Positions 47,401 through 58,662 of a stretch of DNA of 64,000 nt are shown piece after piece. Both the position numbers and the translations under genes were made by a program. Each line of letters begins with the position of its first letter. Within the stretch, counting starts at the first letter, position 1. The notes under the pieces were generated by a model. The model worked only from the letters and a program-made list of their open reading frames with translations. It did not search any database and was not told where the DNA came from. This DNA comes from Silene conica (Eukaryota; Streptophyta; Magnoliopsida; Caryophyllales; Caryophyllaceae). The stretch is taken from assembly GCA_029255685.2 (NCBI GenBank), contig CM055314.2, positions 4,978,399-5,042,398 of the forward strand, given 5' to 3'.

Positions 47401-49682
47401 GGGGTCGTTTTGTGACTTATTACATCTTACCTACAATTTGTTAGTAGGAAGATGGGGTCGTTTGACTTAGTCCATCTGCTCTCCTCTAACCCTAGAGTCA
47501 AGGTCTTTATTTATAGTGAAATGGCTTGAAGGACAAGGAACAATATTCTAGATTATTTTAATTATTTCCTAAGATATTATCACAATATTTATTGATAATT
47601 ATCTCGAAATATTAAAGATACACTAAAAATTAAATAGATACCAAAATTCAAAATTCAAAATTTTGGTGTCTACATGTAGTATGTAGTGTGAAATCAGCAC
47701 GGCTTTACATCAACCTTCCCTTTACTTGAAAAAACAGAAGATAAGGGAATGTTTGGATTCGGGGATTTGGAGGGAAAGGAAGGAGAGGGGGAGCAAGGCA
47801 TATAAAATCCGTTGTTTGGTTAGCAAATGAGGGTGGAGGGAAATAGATTTGGAGGGATCAATTTTCCCCTCCAAGGCAAACCAAAATCCCTTCATCATAG
47901 AAAAGATTTGGAAGTAAATTTTATATTTGTATCCGAATACCCATCCTTCATTCCCTCTCCCTTCTCTTACCCCGTATCTCCTTTCCCTCCTATTTTGCTA
48001 TTTAAACAAGCCCTTGATGTTCCCTTGAAACCATACTTTTGAAGAGGTGCAAACTTTCTAATGCATTTACCTTTGAATGACTTTCCAGGCGCGAATAGCG
48101 CCACTGGAGCCATTGCTGGAGGTGTTGCTGCTGGTGCAGCTCTACTGTTTGCAGCTCCTGCGATCTCCCTTGCTTGGTGGCGGCGAAGGAAACCTCAGGA
48201 TCATTTCTTTGATGTTCCGGGTCAGTGGAGATGTCTAAAAAAGCTTCTTTTTTATTTATGTCATAAGATGTCAGACTATATTCTTCTTTGCCTGGCTGCA
48301 GCTGAAGAAGATCCAGAAGTGCATTTGGGACAACTAAAAAGGTTTTCCTTGAGAGAACTGCAAGTTGCCTCGGATAACTTTAGCCACAAAAACATCCTTG
48401 GTAGAGGTGGGTTTGGAAAAGTTTACAAGGGCCGACTTGCCGATGGTTCTCTTGTCGCAGTCAAGAGGCTGAAAGAGGAGCGCACTCAAGGGGGAGAACT
48501 CCAGTTTCAGACCGAAGTTGAGATGATTAGCATGGCTGTCCATCGGAATCTTCTTAGGTTGCGTGGTTTCTGCATGACACCAACAGAACGATTGCTTGTT
48601 TATCCATACATGGCTAATGGCAGTGTTGCATCCTGTTTGAGAGGTAGCAATCATCTTCTGGTTATTGTTGATTCTATTGATGTACTTTAACGGAATTTAT
48701 GTCTGTGAATGACAAATGAATCCTCAGTTGTCATATACTCGTATCCCTTCACTCCCCACCTTTTTTTTTCTCTCAAATACAAATATGTATTGTCTTGTCT
48801 AAAGATGAGTGAGGTTGTTGATACTTTGGATGTATTACATGTGTGGTTATGATGATTGTAGAGCGCCCAGAGTCACAGCCGCCTCTTAATTGGGAAATTA
48901 GGCAGCGAATTGCATTGGGGGCAGCAAGAGGGCTTGCTTACTTGCATGATCACTGCGACCCAAAAATTATCCATCGTGATGTGAAGGCTGCTAACATATT
49001 GTTAGATGAGGAGTATGAAGCAGTTGTTGGGGATTTTGGACTGGCCAAACTTATGGACTACAAAGACACTCATGTCACTACAGCGGTACGAGGTACAATC
49101 GGGCATATAGCACCAGAATACCTGTCAACTGGAAAATCTTCGGAGAAAACAGACGTCTTTGGCTATGGTGTTATGCTTCTTGAGCTCATAACGGGACAGA
49201 GGGCATTTGATCTTGCCCGGCTAGCCAATGATGATGATGTTATGTTACTTGACTGGGTATGTCCTAAATTCCACATATTACTCTTATCATTTACAAACCA
49301 AATTTTTAGTCATTGCAAGTAACCTGCCTTTCTAATACCAACATATTTCATTGATGTTATAAATAATCAGGTGAAAGGACTTCTGAAAGAAAAGAAGTTG
49401 GAGACATTAGTTGATGCCGATTTACAGGGTAATTATGTTGAACCTGAAGTTGAGCAGCTTATTCAAGTTGCATTGCTTTGCACACAAGGCTCTCCAACCG
49501 AACGCCCAAAGATGTCAGAGGTCGTTAGAATGCTTGAAGGTGATGGATTGGCTGAAAGGTGGGAGGAATGGCAAAAAGAGGAGATGTTTCGCCAGGATTT
49601 TACCCACATTCCCCCTGGCTCTGACTGGCCTGTTGATTCCACATCGAACCTTCGCGCAGATGAATTGTCGGGTCCTAGATGA
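44476..49682 (+). CDS. BAK1: SERK-family LRR receptor kinase, BAK1/SERK3-like (609 aa, eleven exons)
   Basis: Exons: 44476-44563, 44664-44796, 45355-45426, 45530-45673, 45778-45849, 45977-46048, 46148-46215, 48089-48220, 48302-48643, 48862-49256, 49371-49682; 1830 nt in frame, the canonical SERK gene structure with 72/144/72/72-nt LRR exons. SERKs are plasma-membrane co-receptors for brassinosteroid, immune and peptide receptors. Order: Cys-rich signal peptide (about 1-27), the cap [20 protein letters not shown], five LRRs, a Pro-rich hinge ([15 protein letters not shown]), a transmembrane segment ([20 protein letters not shown]), juxtamembrane [20 protein letters not shown], then the kinase: [11 protein letters not shown], Lys315, HRDVKAAN (Asp414), DFG (Asp432), and a SGPR terminus. 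All catalytic residues are present. EEMFRQDF and the numbering favour BAK1/SERK3 over SERK1/2. Intron 7 carries an LTR-like repeat pair. Confidence 0.95.
44834..44910. repeat. 38-bp tandem duplication in intron 2 of the SERK gene
   Basis: TTTTTCACAAATTCTCATTG followed by AAGACGGACCAATTCC occurs twice in a row. The motif resembles the arm of the CTCATTTGTGACGG MITE family. Confidence 0.8.
45015..45250. mobile_element. MITE with GGGAGGGAAAGGGAG arms, copy 2 (SERK intron 2)
   Basis: TTACATTTGGCGTTAAGGGA then GGGAAAGGGAGGGGAGGG at the left are answered by CCCTCCATTTCCCTCCATCC at the right. Related to 28776-29107 and 47746-48018. Confidence 0.6.
46612..47674. mobile_element. LTR-like repeat pair (TRIM-type retroelement) in SERK intron 7
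   Basis: Two near-identical direct repeats, 46612-47082 (471 bp) and 47211-47674 (464 bp), begin TGTAAACCATAAAATTTC and end TTTTGGTGTC-GACA or TACA. By eye they differ by two substitutions and one 7-bp indel. They enclose 128 bp with no ORF. Flanks are TATAG and TGTAG, which would be a 5-bp target duplication with one mismatch. No obvious tRNA primer-binding site follows the first copy, so a simple tandem duplication is the alternative. Confidence 0.7.
47746..48018. mobile_element. MITE with GGGAGGGAAAGGGAG-type arms, copy 3 (SERK intron 7)
   Basis: AATGTTTGGATTCGGGGATT and GGAGGGAAAGGAAGG at the left are answered by CCTTTCCCTCCTATTTTGCT and TTTAAACAAGCCC at the right. It lies only 70 bp from the intron 7 acceptor. 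Confidence 0.6.
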
Positions 49683-50596
49683 TACGGACTATGTTTTTGT
49701 TGGTACTTGGTCGTATCCTTCATGTATCTTCAAGCCTTTCCAAATCTGTTTTATTAGAAAGAAAAAAAATTCATTTGTGAATGGGTTCTACCTTTCATTT
49801 TTCCTGTTTTACCAGATGGTAAATTACTGTTATGTGGTGTCGATAAGGTTGTAAACTTTGTAAGAATGTAGGTTCAGTCATTCAGGCTTTGTGACTTTTT
49901 TTTTTTAAATTAAAGTATATATATCAGTTTTTTTAAATGTGTTCCTGTTATATTGTCTATCATGATAACATTCTGTCCTATATTACCCTCTCCTATTCAA
50001 AACTCAACTTCCTTGTCAACGCGACAATGCCCACTGTACTTCTGATGTGACCGTACCAGTAGACCACACGTCCACAACCGAGTCATGATTGTAAACGTTC
50101 CTAGAACAAAGTCCTCCGTCCATGGTTTTTACGTGGTGAAAAGAGGTGGCCATGGGCTGGGCCGACCTGTGGTAATTCAGTGTAGACTGTAGACCCACCT
50201 AAATGACCTAACCTTTCCTCGGTTTGAGGGAGGGATGAGTTGGCTTAGGCTTGACCTAGCCGGTCTGGCCATTTGTCTTTGCAGCCTTGCTTAGGTCTAA
50301 TCCCATGATCCCTTCACAAGAGTTTCTTCATTTACCGTAATTGAGACTGAAGTTATCAATTCAAAATCTATGAATAACATGACTAATTTTGAAAGTAGAA
50401 TTATATATACGCTGTACATGCATTGCGCGAGGTCAATACTAATATAAATATTATTTAAATACCCTTTTCTAGTCGCTCATTTTTCCTTCTACCACTTTAC
50501 AGTTTACACAAGAAATAAGGAAAGAGGGAAGAAATAATTGACGAGATGGAAATAACTAAATATGGATACGAAAGTGAGTCGATGATATTGTGTTGA
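49683..50596. other. SERK gene 3' flank and intergenic DNA
   Basis: The probable 3' UTR is followed by A/T-rich sequence. No supported gene; ORFs near 50016-50198 are short and featureless. Confidence 0.4.
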
Positions 50597-50992
50597 CGGA
50601 TTATTCGTAACAAACTTGTGACGGGTTAAGTATTACCAATAAAAGCTCGCAAGCGTGGAGTCTAGTGGTTAAAACTTGGGTGTGATTCCCAGGAGACCCG
50701 GGTTCAAGCCTCCTCAAGAGCAAAATCTTGTGGAGCATTCTTGCCCGAGTCCATGCCTACATAGACTTCGAGTCTGTTATCCTCGGGTGGCTTAACTGGT
50801 GTATGTGGTGTGCAGACTATTACATATACCCGAGCGAACCCGTTACCAAAAAAAAAATATTACCAATAAAAATAAATAAGATAAAAATTAGGACGGAAGT
50901 GGAATCTCAAATGATTTGTCTTTATCTTCTCGAGTTTTATTTAACCTGTCACAAGCTCGTAAATATGACCGTCACAAATGAGAATCCGCGTG
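50597..50992. mobile_element. TGTGACGG-family MITE interrupted by a SINE
   Basis: The left part (ACGGATTATTCGTAACAAAC, TTGTGACGGGTTAAG) and the right part (CCTGTCACAAGCTCG, ACCGTCACAAATGAGAATCC) belong to one MITE. A 213-bp SINE with a 14-bp target duplication sits between them. Confidence 0.7.
50645..50857 (+). mobile_element. tRNA-derived SINE with 14-bp target-site duplication
   Basis: TATTACCAATAAAA occurs at 50631-50644 and 50858-50871. The insert has a box A-like GTCTAGTGGTTAAAACTTGG, a box B-like GGGTTCAAGCC about 35 bp on, and ends in an A-run. Orientation plus. Confidence 0.88.
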
Positions 50993-51249
50993 AATCGGGT
51001 GATAGAGGGGTGCTGGGTGGGGTCAATTAGGGTGAACTAGTTGGGAATTGTGACCCACAGGCCACAGGAAAGACGGCAAGTGCAAGTGTGAAACTGAAAG
51101 CACATCCAACATCCAAGATCCAAGACCATCAGTTTATTTTTGGTAAAAAAAAAGTAGGCTGGGGTTTGTCATTTGTGTGGCGCCGCTCCCACAAAATCCA
51201 GAATCTAATCAAATCATTGATTGAAACCTCAGGCAGGAGGTTTGGTTGG

Positions 51250-51274
51250 CAGCAGCAGCAGCAGCAGCAGCAGC
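51250..51274 (+). repeat. CAG microsatellite in the leader of the RING gene
   Basis: Eight CAG/AGC units lie about ten bases before the ATG at 51283. The frame is open upstream but lacks another ATG, so the repeat is taken as 5' UTR. Confidence 0.8.
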
Positions 51275-51282
51275 CTCCTGTT

Positions 51283-52356
51283 ATGGCTGAAGCAGAATCA
51301 CAACTACAAGTAGAAGTAGAATACTGGTGCTACCAATGCAATAAACACGTTTCGGTTGAATCCCTTGCTCATGATCAACCCGATCTCATCTGCTCCGATT
51401 GTAAGTTCGGTTTCGTCGAATCCATACCATCATCATCATCATTAGCATCATCATCTCCTGCTCCTGTTCCTCCTGTTCCTGTTCCTGTTGTTGTTGTTGA
51501 TGGTGATGATGAGGTTGATGATGATGATGATATTGACCAACCTACCCTCGGCTCTCAATTCCTTCAGGTCCTCCGCCTTCTCGCTCAAGTCTCCAATGAC
51601 GATAACCCTCAACCACCGCTTTTACCCGAAACACCTCAGCCACCTTCTTCCGATCCCAACGATCTCCTTCGTATCCAGATCGACCACCTTATACAAGATG
51701 ATGACAATAATGATGGTGATGATGATGATGATGAAAGTGTTCGCAGCGTTGAGATAGAAGGTGGTGATTCCGACACTGATGAGGAACAGGAAGATGAAGA
51801 GGACGCTCTCCGCCGTCAACGCCGCGACTTACTCCGTCTCCGTCTTCGGGACTTCGCCACCCGCGCCCGTACCGGTGGTGGCAGGAATCGTATTCTCGAC
51901 TGGGCCGACATTCTCATGGGCCTCGACAATTATTCCAATTCCAATTTCCGGGACAGGGATTCCTATGTAGGCAACCCAGGGGACTATGTCAACGACGCCG
52001 AGTACGAGGCTCTCCTCCAGAACCTCGCCGACTCTGACGGTCGCCGAGGTGCTCCACCCGCTTCCAAGGCCGCAATTGACGGACTTAAGTCTCTCCACAT
52101 CAACCATGAACAAGCCTCATTCGTCTGCGCCGTATGCAAGGAATGTGTTTCTGTTGGGGAGGTTGTCAAGGAGATGCCCTGTACTCACGCCTACCACACT
52201 GATTGCATTCTACCTTGGCTCGCTGCCAGGAACACCTGTCCTGTTTGTCGCTTCGAGTTGCCCACAGACGATCCCGACTATGACCACAAGACCACTACCA
52301 CTACTACTACTGCTGCGGCTTCTGCCTCTTCTACTTCTTCTGCTGCTACATTTTAA
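51283..52356 (+). CDS. Zinc-ribbon/RING-H2 E3 ubiquitin ligase, CIP8-like (357 aa, intronless)
   Basis: The protein opens MAEAESQLQVEVEYWCYQCN. An N-terminal zinc ribbon uses Cys16, Cys19, Cys37 and Cys40 (YWCYQCNKHV and ICSDCKFGFVE). A long acidic middle (Asp/Glu runs at about 70-90, 140-155 and 160-180) follows. The RING-H2 domain is complete: Cys282-X2-Cys285-X14-Cys300-X-His302-X2-His305-X2-Cys308-X10-Cys319-X2-Cys322, ending NTCPVCRFELPTDDPDYDH. This architecture and the LPTDD tail match plant E3 ligases of the RING1/CIP8 type, which pass ubiquitin from E2 to substrate; the substrate is unknown here. The ATG is the first in an upstream-open frame. A Thr/Ala/Ser-rich tail closes the protein. 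The lack of introns is usual for this family. Confidence 0.93.
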   Translation: MAEAESQLQVEVEYWCYQCNKHVSVESLAHDQPDLICSDCKFGFVESIPSSSSLASSSPAPVPPVPVPVVVVDGDDEVDDDDDIDQPTLGSQFLQVLRLLAQVSNDDNPQPPLLPETPQPPSSDPNDLLRIQIDHLIQDDDNNDGDDDDDESVRSVEIEGGDSDTDEEQEDEEDALRRQRRDLLRLRLRDFATRARTGGGRNRILDWADILMGLDNYSNSNFRDRDSYVGNPGDYVNDAEYEALLQNLADSDGRRGAPPASKAAIDGLKSLHINHEQASFVCAVCKECVSVGEVVKEMPCTHAYHTDCILPWLAARNTCPVCRFELPTDDPDYDHKTTTTTTTAAASASSTSSAATF

Positions 52357-53984
52357 TGTTGATCTCAACCATGGGAAGATGACAAAGGTGAGGTCTATAC
52401 TATCTATTTCTTGTTCCTGGACTTGTTTTGTTTATTCTTGTACCGTCTCTTTCGTTCTCTTTTGCCTTCCACGCTCTATTGGATGCTATCATATGGATTT
52501 GCAGTGTAAATACCTTTATTTCTGGCTTTCTTAGTATCTCTATTTTACGGCGTTGCCTTCATCTTGTCAATAAAGTTACCTAGTTGGCTGCTGGCAATTA
52601 AGACCATTTGTTTATGTCCCAAGCTTTGTAGCCTTGGAAATAGTCCACTCTTCTTACCTTACTAAACCCTAAGCTACAACTGTTGCGGTAAGTCTTGCTT
52701 GAGACGGGTATTATCCGTCAGACGGGTCAAATACTACCAAGTGGTGGCAATAAAGGCAAAAAATTGTCATTCTCTACACAACAAGTGGGTGATTTGGTGT
52801 GTATTTGACCCGTCCTACGCTTAAGACGGATAATGACGGTCTGAAATGTGAATTTGTGCAACTGTTTATACCAAATAACCACTCTTCCTATTTCATCTTG
52901 ATCATCTTCTGTACACAGTTTTAAACTACACTTGTGCAATGGAAGAAGCTGCTGATCAAGTTAGAACTGACAAATTTATTTTCTCAATTTTAGTTCTTTG
53001 GTCATCAACTTCTTCGTGACGTGTGTTATAATTAGGCAATGATAACTTCATGAGGTAAACTTGAAAGGCATAAGTCTGAGTCTTAAAGGAAGCACCCGAG
53101 ATCATATCCTATATGAAACGATTCTAGTACTCCACTTATTTTTGCATTCACCTTTCATGCCTTCTTTCGTGACCGTATGTATCTCTATGTGTGATTGAGC
53201 CATGGTCACTTGATCATCCCTTGGATTCATTTTGATACCATCCGATTAAGTTTATCCTATTGGTGATTCTTAAGTTTAGTACAAAGACGAGCATCTATGC
53301 ATCTGAGTTAGTATATTCCTACAGTCATTCTGCAAATGCTGCTTTGTTGTAAGCCGCACTTCTGGACGTTGTATGAGGAATGTCAGGGAATTGTAATTTT
53401 GTGATCTTGAGCATTCTCAGTGTATATTGTATAGTCAAGTCACCATCAACAGACAACATGTTCTTAGACTGCTGAGATGGAGATGCGTCTCCGAGGACGT
53501 TGTTGTCATGTGAATTGTTTGACAAAGCTCAAGTTGATTATTTTGGAAAAGGAAATCAAAACAAATTTTCAAACACATTGAATATATGTATAGCTAATTG
53601 TTTTAGGTATGAAACGACTTACCTGAGTTGAGGGCTTTGTGGGCATCTTTATTTTAAGAGGCACGAGGCGCACTGAGGCCATGAAGGTTCAATGACAATG
53701 AGGCATAAGAAACAAGGCAAAGGAGTGCATCTTTTAGACATGATTCACGAGGCACGCTACTATGCATAATGTGGTAAGGATATGGCGATAGTATAATAAT
53801 TTGAAGAAAATAATATGAAAATTGCATAACAGAGCATTTGGCTAACTCTGTCGTATCTAAATGGCGCAGTTAAAGTGCGCCAACGCATTTTGGTTATTCC
53901 CTCACTAAGCCTTGTGCTTAAAGGCCCTTTTGAAGAGTGCAAAATATAAATACGAGTGTGTTGCCATTTGGAGAGGTAAGGGAC

Positions 53985-53987
<3 letters not shown>
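52357..53987. other. RING gene 3' flank and intergenic DNA
   Basis: The first 250 bp probably hold the 3' UTR. A MITE (52688-52850: AAGTCTTGCTTGAGACGGGT ... TCCTACGCTTAAGACGGATA) is a relative of 42633-42815. 53640-53960 contains GGCACGAGGCGCACTGAGGC-type repeats also seen in IQD intron 3. No gene supported. Confidence 0.4.

Positions 53988-54037
<50 letters not shown>
53988..54037. repeat. GA microsatellite
   Basis: About 25 uninterrupted GA units. Confidence 0.97.
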
Positions 54038-54038
<1 letters not shown>

Positions 54039-55812
54039 GGAAGTTTTTATGAACTTGCCTCCTTTATACCTTCACCCCTTGGAGGTATATTTAGTGACTC
54101 GTAATGGGAGATCATTGGCATGATGTCACTCTCTTTTATCACTAGGGCGATGTCACTGGAGTGGCTATATTAGGTATGAATGGGTATGTTAGCGGTGTCC
54201 CCGAGAAAGGGTTATCAGTGATGAGGGCTACTTGGCTTCTGTGCTCGTGCTAAGCTAAGACAATCAGCTTCTTCTGGGGTGCTGAGAGGATGTGTGAGCC
54301 TGTTTGGAGTCGTATTCTCGTGGGGACTGGGGAGTTTGATATCATGTTTGTTCATGTGAAACCTGATAAAATAAGTACCCGAGCTTATCATTAAAATTAT
54401 AAGGTGTTCGGCGTCACGCCGTCCCATATATCCGTAGGCATCTGAAGCTACTGTCCAGCTGGGTAGTGACAGGTGAAAGTCTGAAAGATAAGATAATAAT
54501 CCTCCGCGAACTAAACTGTTTTATTTTACCAGAAAGATATGAATCATTCCTAATTTCTTCAGAAATTATAGTATAAGAAATTGATCATTTTATGTTAAAA
54601 AGTGGACCCTTTTTTTTGTTAAATCGTGACCTCGTTTTATTATTTTAGAATGACCATTTTTACTTTTTAACATAAAATGGTCCCTATTTACCATAAAGTA
54701 GTCGTTTGATAAGTCGCACCATACAACCGGTCGTACACAATAACAACTATAGTATCTTTACTATGACACATCTTGAATGCTCTTGCTAAGTTTGTGAAGT
54801 GAATTTTATGAGAAATTCTTCTGGCTGCTTGTTGATTTTGGCCTTGATAGTAAGAGTTTGGCACCTTATTTTGCCATGAACTTGAACAAAAAATGTAGAT
54901 TTAGAAAACTCAACTCCGAGGTCGTTTTTTTGGGTAATACTAGTGTATAGTGATTTGTTGTTGGATTATGTTTAGTTTTCACAATTAATGGAACAGGGCT
55001 GTGTTAAGAACGGTATCGTTCTGGTCGTTTGCATTCTTTATATATTGGTAGAGATTAGAATGCTTTGGTATGCTAATAGTGGGCATTTTCAAAGCAGTTT
55101 GTCGAAATGATGGTTGTACCGAGATGATGGGTGGTAATAGGAGCAGGCTAGTGCCAGGGAAGCTAATCCCCTCCTTCTGTCTCTTCAGACAGGCTTAGGA
55201 CGTGCGGCCTGGAAGTCCGGAACGTTACATTGCTGAAGATTATGTGCTTGTTCATCGTTATGCTTACTCTTCCTGTTGAGTCTTGAGTCATGTTCTTGTT
55301 CATACTGCAAACAGTACGTAAGGAATTTTATAGGTCAGGATTGCAAGCTTTCCCGACCACCTAGTACATTTTCTTCAATATGTCCGTCTGTGTGCGACCA
55401 TCTATTTGAAAGCTGGGGTTGTCCATCGTGACAACAACCGAGTACTCCTCTCGTCAGAGTTCTTAGGCTCAGAGAAAACGGTCACATAAATATTGAAAAG
55501 AAACAGAGGATGTTTAAGGGTATCAGCGTGCAAGATAAATTAGCTCGGTGTGAAAATTGGTAATCGTGAAAGTTAGATTAATACGAAGTACTTCTTAATT
55601 GTGGCATAGATTGAACAAGGGAACTCCTGAAGTGAACACGGACGCTTGGTAGTAGAGTTGGGATAAAAAGAAACGTTTTTCGTTACGACCTTTTGAATGG
55701 TTCAAATTAAACCGTATAATACACGGTTTTTAGAATTCTTATGGTCCGAACAGAACTGTTTGTAAATTACACGAACTGTTCTTTGCATTGGATAAAACGG
55801 TCAAACAAATTT
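54038..55812. other. Intergenic DNA, one short palindrome
   Basis: At about 54588-54693 CATTTTATGTTAAAAAGTGG is mirrored by TTTTTAACATAAAATGGTCC around a ~60-bp loop. Otherwise no repeat, RNA gene or ORF that I can support. Confidence 0.4.
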
Positions 55813-55995
55813 CACAAATTCTCATTTGCGACGGGTATATCCGTCGCAAACTTGCGACGGGTACTATTTTATCTCACAAAATATCCACTTTTTCTCACTC
55901 CCATGTGGTCCCCTTTCTCCACTAACTCATTTTCTATCCATTTTATCTCACAAAATATCCGTCATAAATGTTGACCCGTCACAAGCAGGACCAGC
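55813..55995. mobile_element. MITE of the CTCATTTGTGACGG family
   Basis: CACAAATTCTCATTTGCGAC, TATATCCGTCGCAAACTTGC and, at the far end, AATATCCGTCATAAATG and GACCCGTCACAAGCAGGACC. Among the best-preserved members, closest to 137-312 (shared GTGGTCCCCTTTCTCCACTA and ACTCATTTT). Confidence 0.7.
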
Positions 55996-58134
55996 GGATA
56001 TCACTATGCGATAAAGTTTTTTATTTTTTAAAATGGTACAGAAAGTACTATGCGATAAAGTTGTCTCGGACAAAATTCGATTATTGTGAACAATAGATTA
56101 ATAATTGTTATTTGAGACTTAGATCGAATAGGGTAACCACTTATCCGCCCTCTGGTACAAAACATGGTGAAAAAGAAATGTAGCTTGGTACAAGTTTGAT
56201 GAAAGCTGGTTTATCACATACTGCCACCTCCAAATGCTTTTTGTTGGTCTTCAAATTCTGTGCGGTCGTTTTACCTGAGACGAGGAACCTTTCGTGTGAT
56301 CACCGATTTTTTATTCCGGAACCCTAAATTCTCGAAAACTGTATATTACACTTTAATTTGAGCCGTTTGAGAGGTCGGATCACATTTATTTTTTCTCCAG
56401 TTTTTATACCATGTGTCCAAACTCCAAAGCCATTTCACGAGTTAACCAATTCGATTTGACGTCCAAATAACGAGTATTAGTCCATATTTCACGATTACAC
56501 GAGCTTTGAAAAATGATGGTTTATCGGATTTCGGCACCTTCAAATATCCTATGTTTGTCCTCAAATGTTTGTGGTCGCTTTACCTAAGCAAAGGTACCTC
56601 CAATGTGATTTACCGAGAATTTTTTTCCGGGACCCTGAATTTGAGTTGTTCGGGAGGTCGTATCGAACCACGTTTATTCTTTTTCCGGTTTTTGAACAAC
56701 GTATCCGAGGCCATTTCAGTAGTTAACTAAATGTATTTGAGGCCCAAATAATGAGTTTAGTCCATATTTCACTATTATACGAGGTTAGAACAATGCTGGT
56801 TTATCGCATATCAGGACCTCCAAATGTCCTTGGTTGGTCTTCAAAACGATCTATTATACACTTTAATTTGAGCCGTTTGAGTGATCGTACTTGTAATACC
56901 TCTAAAATATAGCTCGATAATTAAGTTATTTTGGTATCAATAGTTGTTATGCGAGTTAAAGTAACTATGTTGTCACGGGAGTTCGATCCCTAGACCTTTA
57001 AGCATAATAACCATATTGTATGTGGGTTGTATGTTGTTATGAGGGATCGATCCCTGGACCTGTAGATTATCGACTTGGGCCTCGTAATTCGTGCACACCC
57101 AAGCCCACGGCTAACCTAAAGAGCAACTCAAAACCCTATTTTGAGAACAGCCTCTTGCCGTCAGTTTTGTACACCTTCTCTAAACCAAATTCTTACCCTA
57201 ATCTCCATTCACATATTCCACAACCACAGTCGTCACACTGAAGGGGAGTAACAGACTAAGCACGGTGGTCATGGGTGGGTGCACGGTGGTTCGAATTAGC
57301 CGAGAACCGGGTATGTCACACACAAAACTGATCCGAGTAATGTTTTTATAGTTTTTATCGCATGTTTATTCGTTTATAACACCTTTAATCTGGGTCTTTG
57401 TTGCGTAAATATGTAGTATAACACGTAATGATCGTATATGGTCTGTTTAGTGGTGGTCGTTGGTCGTGAAAGGTCGCCGTGAGGGGCGTTTTATACAGGT
57501 CAGAGGAGTTGTTGTTATTTTGTTTATACGGGTTCTGTAGTCAGGTTCTTTGGGTAGGCGTTTGTGTTATGGGTTGGGTTTTATTTCTATGGGTCTTGGG
57601 TTAGAGGGACAGACAGACGGTGTCAGGGGTTCCAGGTGAGGGTGGTTCGGTGGTCGTTGGTGGTTTGGTGTGGTGGTTTAAGGGGAGATCGATGGTGGTA
57701 GTCAGGGATGTCATTTTTGGCATTCCTGCTGCTGCTACGGTCTTCTTGTGTACAGGGTTTTGGGAGGGGTAACACTGTTGACTCGGGGGAGGTTAGTACG
57801 GTGTTACCACGGTGTCGGATGGGTCTGGTTGTTGGGGTGGTGTGGAGCAGCAGCGTGGGTGGTGTCGGGTTTGTGAGCTGTGTCGATGGCGGGTGGAGTT
57901 GGTCTGGTCAGAGGTTCCGTTAGTGAATCAGGCCTGGTTTGGGGGCTCTGGTTCACCACGGCAGAAGGAGTCGAAGGGGGTGTGGGTGGCTAAGGTGGTA
58001 GCTGGTGGTTCGGGGCACGAGATGTGAGGGTTGTTGGTGGCTGTACTGGTGGCGCGCGGTGTTTGTGAGGGCTGTTTTGGGGCAGCCGTGATGTCATGTA
58101 GGTGAGGAGTGTCAAGGGGTGTTTTGTTATTTGC

Positions 58135-58135
<1 letters not shown>

Positions 58136-58168
<33 letters not shown>

Positions 58169-58170
58169 GT
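58136..58170. repeat. TTA microsatellite in the solo LTR
   Basis: About eleven TTA/ATT units. Confidence 0.9.
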
Positions 58171-58662
58171 ATTGTTAGATGGTGAAAATAATTTTATTAT
58201 TTTTACTATAGTAGTGTTATAACTACTTATATTTTAATAATAGCCGTCTTTCGTTATCTTTCTATTTTATTCGTTATCGTGTGGCGAGTTATGAGTCGGG
58301 AAATCAATGAGTCAGGGAAGTTACTAATTATGGAAACTTTCCATTTATAATGAGTTTCTATATTGGGAAACTTTCCATTTGTGGAAGGTTTCTATATATA
58401 GCAAGCATAGGTTGTTATGGGGTTTCGGGAAGGTTATTAATTTGTGACATATACTTGTTTAGGGAGCGAGTTTTTGCGTGGGACTTTTCTAGCAAGCCTT
58501 GGACTTGTCTGCAATTCTGCTGTTGAGGTAGGGGAGATACTGGTATATGACGATGTGTAAACTGTTCTTATTTGTTTTAAGCATGTTTGTTATATAAAAC
58601 CATGTGATTGTATATAGTGTTATCTATATTATTCTGTGATATAATACGGTATGAATATAAAA

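Noticed and set aside
50660-50720. A tRNA gene (GTCTAGTGGTTAAAAC with GGGTTCAAGCC)
   Set aside because: Box A and box B are present but there is no acceptor stem or anticodon arm, and 14-bp target duplications show it is a SINE.
51088-51282. N-terminal extension of the RING ligase upstream of 51283
   Set aside because: The frame is open but has no ATG and runs through a CAG repeat; family members start near the zinc ribbon.
53630-53960. A shared element between this region and IQD intron 3 (GGCACGAGGCGCACTGAGGC-type)
   Set aside because: The similarity is only short GC-rich phrases in different order; I could not define ends.
57708-58027. Open frames in the G-rich part of the solo LTR
   Set aside because: Low-complexity GGTGGT/GGTCGT composition, no start context, no domain, and inside a non-coding LTR.
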